A stretch of DNA of 64,000 nt. Origin: Yamagishiella unicocca. Lineage: Eukaryota > Chlorophyta > Chlorophyceae > Chlamydomonadales > Volvocaceae. The stretch is taken from positions 1,612,001 to 1,676,000 of the forward strand of contig BDSL01000004.1 of assembly GCA_003116995.1 (NCBI GenBank), read 5' to 3'. This document shows positions 59,501-64,000 of the stretch, piece by piece (positions within the stretch are counted from its first letter, which is position 1; each line of letters begins with the position of its first letter). A program made the position numbers and the translations under genes. The notes beneath the pieces were generated by a model that ran no database searches, was not told where the DNA came from, and saw only the letters and a list, made by a program, of their open reading frames with translations.

Positions 59501-62500
59501 GCGGCGTCACGTCTATGCCGTCAATGGGGCGCCGCCACTCGGGCGGCGGCGCCGCCAATGCTGCTGACGGCGGCGACGGCGGCGAGGGCGGTCTGTTCGG
59601 CGACCTGAGGGGCGCCCTCCTGGCCGCCGACGCCGCCGCTGCCGACGGCGGCGCCGGCGGCGGCGGCCAGCCTCTCAGCCCCGGCGGCCTCGCGGCGTCC
59701 GTGGGATCCTTCGCCAGCCCGGGCCCGATGAACGACCCGGACGAGGTCGGCAGTCAGGGCAGCGCCGTGTCCGGGATGGAGGACGAGATGGGCGGTTCCT
59801 CGCACCAAGCGGACTACCGGTACGGTTGGTCTGGAGGAGGCGGGGGATCGGGGTTGCCGCCACGGCTGACCCGTGGGTCAGCCAGGCCTCGTCGCTGCCA
59901 ACCAACACGGACGACGCGGGGCGAGGGCCGGGTAGCCGTGCTTCGAGAGGTTGCACTTGCGGGCTCGGTCTTGCGTAGCATACGCCCGTAAGCCGTTCCC
60001 CCTGTGCCGCCCGCCCCTGTGCCCCCTCCTTCCCTCCCCTGTGTACCAAACGGTTTCCTGCTCGGCTTGCTAGTCCACGGGCTTTCCCTGCCCCTCCCCC
60101 TCCCCCCGTGCTGACCTACGGTTTTCCTGTCGTACCTCCCCGCCCTCCGTCCTTTATTCCCTCCCCCCCACGTGCGCACCTCCAGCTATCCGCGCGCCAG
60201 CTATCCTGTCCATGTCGAGTAACCGGTTTTCATGCCCCTCCCCCCCCCCGCGCAGGCGCGGCAAGCGCTTCAAGAAGCTGGCTGCCATGCTAGGCAGCGC
60301 CTCCGTGCAGCGAGCTGCTCAGGACTTCCGATGGCAGGCGCTGCTCGCCAACGTGGCCCAGGTGGTGTCCAACCTCATATCCTTCGTGCTGCTGACCATG
60401 CTGCTGCGGGCGCAGGTAAGGTTCCCTTTCGGGCGGCAGCGGAACACTGGTGACCGGGAGGTTGGCAAGGAAAACCCGTGTACGAAAGAGAAAACCGTTT
60501 AGGGTTTTAGCCGTTTGGAGATGCATGCTGGGGAACTTGGTCGGGAGCTTAAGGGGAGGTAGGGACGTAGGGACGCTGCGGGGCGCGGGGCGGGGCAGGG
60601 CAGGGCGGGGGTGCTGGGAGGGGAGTCGGCTGAGGGGGATCGCAATGCGAGTTTGTGTACCGCACGCGAACGCGTCGGCACGGACAGACACGAAACACAC
60701 GCCACGCACGACGCCTACCCTTTGCACGCCTTTGCCCTGCCCTGCCCTGCCCTGGCCTGGCCTGCCCTGCCTCGTCCATGACGCGTGACGCGCTGACCCC
60801 CGACCGCCCGCCGCCGCCACCATCAGGTCAAGAGCGTGGGCAGGTTGTCGTACACCGCCGGCGGCGTACGGAATGTCCACGAGCTCTTCATACAGATGGT
60901 CATACTGGACAACATCCACCGCGGCCTCTATCCAAACACCTCGTGGTGAGTCGGCCGACCGGCGAGGTGGCGGTGCTGGGGGCCGGGGGGCCGGGTGGCC
61001 TTGTCGACACGCGGCTGCGTGCCCTGTACGACTGACACGTACGACTGACACGCAAGCGATGCCCCGTCCTAAGGGCATCGCTTGCGTGTCAGTCGTACAC
61101 TGTACGGCATTGTGGCGATACACTAACCAGCTCTTATTATCAGAAGTAAGTAGCGCGGATCAGATGTCCCCCGGGTCTCTAGTGGGACACCCGACGGGCA
61201 GTACTAGCTCATTGCGAGGGTGACCCTGCCAACCCGAAGGAGCTCCAACCCACGTGCGTACGGCAACGTGCCCTGCTCCCTGCAGGTACGACATCGGCTC
61301 CATGGAGCAAGTATCGGGCTTGGTGTACGACAACCTTGTGCAATTTTCGGAGCACCACCACTCGTCGTTCCTCGACTCCGGCACGGGGCGCATCGCGACT
61401 ACCGTGCCGTACAAGCCGTACGATTTAGTGCACACGTGGAACTACCCCGCGTGGCCGACCATCGACTACTACAGGTGGGAGGTTGGTTGCTGGGTGTTGG
61501 TTGGTGTGTCTTGCGTCGTCCTGAGCAGTGAAGACAGCGGTGGGTGTGAAGTGCACGCACCGTTGAACAGCTTGGTGAACGGGCAGGCGAAGCATATTCC
61601 CCCACAGCAGCTTGTGTAAAGGGTTTCAGGCGTCCTGTCAGCGGCTGCTGCTGCGCATCGCCGACCGAACCCACGAGGTCCGAGTTTGCTGACATCTTGT
61701 GGGTGGCTGTAAACCCGTCCACCCCTCCCAGTTGCCGAGGTTGCTGCCCCAGCCGCGGATACACGGCACGGCGAGTGTGTGAGCGCCCCTGAAACCCCAG
61801 CGAGCCCCTTTCTCTCCTCCCCCCCCTCCTCCTCCATCCTGCCCCCTCCCATCCCACACACCATGCCTCCCTCCCTCCCTCCCTCCCTCCCTGGACAGCG
61901 TGAATCCGCCCCGCGTGGACCTGGCGTACGAGTCCCTCTGGGAGCTGGGCACCAACATCGTGGAGCGCGCCCTGGACGTCCACCACCGCCAGAACGACAT
62001 GGCGGCGGTGGTGCTGGACGACCCCGCCGCGGCGTTGACGTCACCGCTGCGCAACGGCAGCGCGCCCACCAACGGCGATCCGTACACTGACTTTATCGTG
62101 TCGCGTCACCTGGCGGGCGCGTACGCGAGCACCGGCACGTTGAACGCAACGGCGGCGGCGGCGGCAGCTGCCGCGGCGGGCATAGGGCCCTGGCAGTTCG
62201 GCACCTGGGCGGAGGTGGAGCTCGCCGACGGCAGCGGCAACTGGAGCATACCGGAGCTGAAGCCGGGTCTGTCTTGGAACGACGCCTGGCGCTATGTGAT
62301 GTCGGTGGGGCCGACAGAGCTGAGCGGGGGCTACCACCACGTCCTGGTGAGTAGGACCGTTGAGTCAAACTAGTCGAACTAGGTGTGAATATTGCCTAAA
62401 TTCACACGTGGATTTAGCATTGCTTTTTTGAACCTAGGAATGTCAAACTAGGTATTATTAAATATTTTGTAATGTAATGTAATGTTAAAGCCCTAAATGT

Positions 62501-64000
62501 AATGTAATATTAAATATTTGTATGTTTATATACTTTACAAAATATGTATTATCGATATAATGCTAGGTTGGCGTCGGGCAGCTTCAGGGTTGCACGCCAC
62601 AATCCTAGACCTCCAACCACCAACCCTTGCAACCATCGACGCCTCCAACTGACAACTGACCACACTCGCACACACAACCGAATCGCCGCCCAACACGAGG
62701 GCGCAGCCCCCGCCGTCCTACCGAACGCCGCCGCTCACGACCGCCTCGCCTCCCCGTATCCCCGTCCCCCTCTCCGCCCTCCACCCATCCCGCCCATCCT
62801 CCCCCTCCCCCTTCCCGCCCACCTTCCGCCCACCACCATCCCGCCCATCCTCCCCCTCCCACTTCCCGCCCACCTTCCGCCCACCACCATCCCGCCCATC
62901 CTCCCCCTCCCCCTTCCCGCCCACCTTCCGCCCACCACCATCCCGCCCGCCTCCCGTGTCGCACAGCTGGCGCTGGTGGACCGCGCTGTGAAGGACTCCA
63001 ACAACATCAACCGCGTGCAGTTGGTGCTGATGTTGGTTGAGGGGTGCGCCGTTGCGACCCTGCTCGTGACGTACATGTGGTGGTTGCAGCACCGGGTCAC
63101 CCAGCAGCGGTACCGGGTGTACGGCGTCTTCATGGCGGTGCCGGTGGGCATGATCCGCGCGCTGGCCTCCAGAACCATCACCATCAGCCAGGGCTCCGAC
63201 TCTGAGGTCTGTGTGCGTCACGCGAAGAAGAATAGAAGATATACGGCACCAGTAGATCCGCAGGGCCTTATCCGGATAATTTGGTTGTACCGGTACCTGC
63301 TTGGCGACTCGAAGACCCCCAAGTCGTTACCGCGCGCTTTGCCGCTTTCCGTTGTAGTTGTTGCAACCGTACTCATGCCCGTACCCGAAATCCGTACCCG
63401 TACTCGTACTCGTACTGCAGGAGGACTCCGACGACGACGAGTACCAACAGCAGCAAGTGTCGGCGGCCAAGCAGATGATCGCACGACAGGTACGGCAAGG
63501 AAGCTGTCCGACATCCGTGGTGGTGTGGTGCGTCTGCCTGCCTCCATTGCCACCGACGCCTTTCTCGGCGGTTTCTGTCGTACCCCAGGCCGCGCCTAAC
63601 CACACCGTACGACACCTCAACCCGTCCTTCCCCCGCCCGTTCATCCGTGTTGTGACGTCGCAGCTACGCTCTCCCGCCTTTCTTATCTTGCAAAGCTGCT
63701 TCACAACGAAATCCAACCCCAACCCCAGCCCCAATTACTGCCCACGTGTGCCCTCACCCGTCCACCCTCCCCGCCCAGAACCCTCTTCCCCGCCCCTTCC
63801 CACCGCTCCCCTCCCTCCGTTCCCACCGCTCGGCCCCCGCAGTTCAGCATAGCCAACTCGACAGGTTCGCTCCAGGGTGCCTCCGGTGTTTTGGGCTTCA
63901 TCGCCAACCTGCGCATATTCAACCGCAGCTCCACCGGCGGCGGAAGTCAGATGGGTACCACCAGGCCCACGAGGCCGCGAAAGTGGGTAGCGTGGAAACA
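44573..64000 (+). CDS. TmcB-like multi-pass membrane protein with PAS domains (3' partial)
   Basis: My exons: 44573-44646, 45106-45212, 47019-47118, 47434-47485, 47847-47962, 48224-48266, 48564-48613, 48954-49009, 49321-49478, 49713-50132, 50445-50552, 50731-51099, 51521-51642, 51911-52085, 52356-52610, 52888-52992, 53428-54273, 54906-55058, 55310-55539, 57169-57677, 57899-59819, 60256-60415, 60827-60945, 61286-61474, 61899-62346, 62967-63206, 63421-63489, 63843 on. About 2,450 residues are in the window and all phases close. It starts MPASVSRSQRSSSS, then GVFGVLFTVTKEKYNTGWRF and six or seven membrane segments (about residues 60-365). A helical region follows, then a clear PAS domain (about 615-735; VFIINANGIIQMANKNACSL, LDGKNINVIMPPPFSQRHN). 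A weaker PAS-like unit is near residues 870-920 and another near 1085-1130. Next come a long Gly/Ala/Ser-rich loop and C-terminal membrane helices (VSNLISFVLLTMLL, AVATLLVTYMWW). Relatives of tiny macrocysts protein B are abundant in volvocine algae and poorly characterised; a sensory role is inferred. Confidence 0.92.
45213..47018 (+). other. 1.8-kb second intron of the TmcB-like gene, repeat-filled
   Basis: The exon ending AACACAG at 45212 joins the one at 47019 to read KEKYNTGWRFLLLKLVLDYL, matching the family. Between them lie AGCAGCACTAGCGGCCGC-type repeats (about 45776-45910) and an 18-bp GAGGCGGCTGTAGCAGCA array (46226-46490). Long Ala- or Ser/Gly-rich open frames here, such as 46186-46632, are by-products of these arrays. 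Confidence 0.8.
46226..46490. repeat. 18-bp minisatellite, about 13 units
   Basis: GCGGAGGCGGCTGTAGCA units, with small variants and one shortened block near 46395. The array is located in an intron. Confidence 0.85.
52086..52355 (+). other. GC-AG intron inside the PAS domain of the TmcB-like gene
   Basis: The exon ends ATGGCGAACAAG and the intron starts GCAGGG; the next exon follows CTACCCCAG. The join reads GIIQMANK-NACSLLGYGKGEL, the expected PAS core. The nearby GGTCGG would break the frame. Confidence 0.75.
54030..54140 (+). repeat. His/Gln/Asn/Ser-rich coding tract
   Basis: Within exon 53428-54273 the frame reads through His-rich repeats (SHHHHHQHQQHHSHNHNHQ), then a Gly run. It lies after the second PAS-like unit and is probably a flexible linker. 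Confidence 0.7.
54312..54485 (+). repeat. Dispersed intronic element, longer copy in TmcB-like gene
   Basis: AAACCGTGTACGAAAGGAAA and TTTTTGAGATGCATGCTGGA, then a downstream part with GACCTTCGGCGGCTATGTCG that matches the longer copy at 4383-4530. It lies in intron 54274-54905. Confidence 0.85.
55540..57168 (+). other. 1.6-kb intron of the TmcB-like gene, AT-richer insert
   Basis: The intron opens with a (GGCTGC)n tract (about 55565-55622) and then holds about 1.2 kb of clearly lower GC content up to about 56900. No gene is seen in it. The join TG-G gives AVGGTSW-RVGVTPPMDERN in frame. Confidence 0.7.
60462..60545 (+). repeat. Dispersed intronic element in TmcB-like gene
   Basis: GGAAAACCCGTGTACGAAAG, then GTTTGGAGATGCATGCTGGG and AACTTGGTCGG, in intron 60416-60826. 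Confidence 0.85.
61039..61098. repeat. Perfect 26-bp inverted repeat with 8-nt loop in intron
   Basis: Arms 61039-61064 and 61073-61098 (left arm starts GTACGACTGACACGCAAGCG) are exact reverse complements around CGTCCTAA. The left arm is preceded by a second copy of GTACGACTGACAC. It lies in intron 60946-61285. Confidence 0.95.
62360..62570. repeat. AT-rich island in a TmcB-like intron
   Basis: About 200 bp of very AT-rich sequence with TAATG runs (TGTAATGTAATGTAATG) follows the donor at 62347. GTGTGAAT...ATTCACAC forms a small inverted repeat and CAAACTAG recurs. It contrasts sharply with the flanking GC-rich DNA. Confidence 0.7.
62789..62945. repeat. 51-bp C-rich tandem repeat x 3
   Basis: CCCGCCCATCCTCCCCCTCC-type units sit just before the acceptor of intron 62347-62966. 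The length is divisible by three, so the Pro-rich frame through it is open but intronic. Confidence 0.85.

Overview
This window looks like nuclear DNA from a volvocine green alga (Chlamydomonas, Gonium or Volvox lineage). It is GC-rich with strong GC3 bias. The genes are cut into many short exons by introns of about 100-1,800 bp that are full of minisatellites. The proteins carry long Ala, Gly, Ser and Gln runs. TGTAA motifs lie downstream of some genes, and short TTTTAGGG telomere-type motifs occur inside the sequence. The protein families (cyclases with solute-binding ectodomains, TmcB-like PAS proteins, an algal phosphotransacetylase) also fit this group. There are no operons, ribosome binding sites or other bacterial features.

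I rebuilt five multi-exon genes by hand, matching splice sites, reading phase and family similarity. In each model the exon phases close exactly. (1) <1-17640 (+): the 3' part of a very large receptor-type class III nucleotide cyclase with a solute-binding-like ectodomain, one membrane segment, a cyclase domain split by an insert of about 1,140 residues, and a second degenerate cyclase-like domain. (2) 20416-23285 (+): a 269-residue SAM-dependent methyltransferase in 5 exons. (3) 32355-29570 (-): TSR3, the 18S rRNA aminocarboxypropyltransferase, 375 residues in 5 exons. (4) 32744-40109 (+): phosphate acetyltransferase, 798 residues in 20 exons, with a mitochondrial-looking leader. It is head-to-head with TSR3 across 388 bp. 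(5) 44573->64000 (+): a giant TmcB-like multi-pass membrane protein with PAS domains. Its first exons were found far upstream, and the 3' end lies outside the window.

The intergenic stretches are 17.6-20.4, 23.3-29.6 and 40.1-44.6 kb. They hold no gene I can recognise apart from a 219-codon orphan frame (26372-27031, -), some short repeats and a possible transposon tail. The most notable non-gene signals are these: a dispersed element of about 80-150 bp that keeps turning up inside introns of three of the genes in both orientations, near-perfect inverted repeats flanking one phosphotransacetylase exon, three GC-AG introns (one next to a 15-nt exon), and two snapback palindromes with 26-27 bp arms and 8-nt loops.

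The genes do not form one pathway. The cyclase and the TmcB-like protein look like signalling or sensing proteins. TSR3 serves ribosome maturation, and phosphotransacetylase serves fermentative acetyl-CoA/acetate metabolism.
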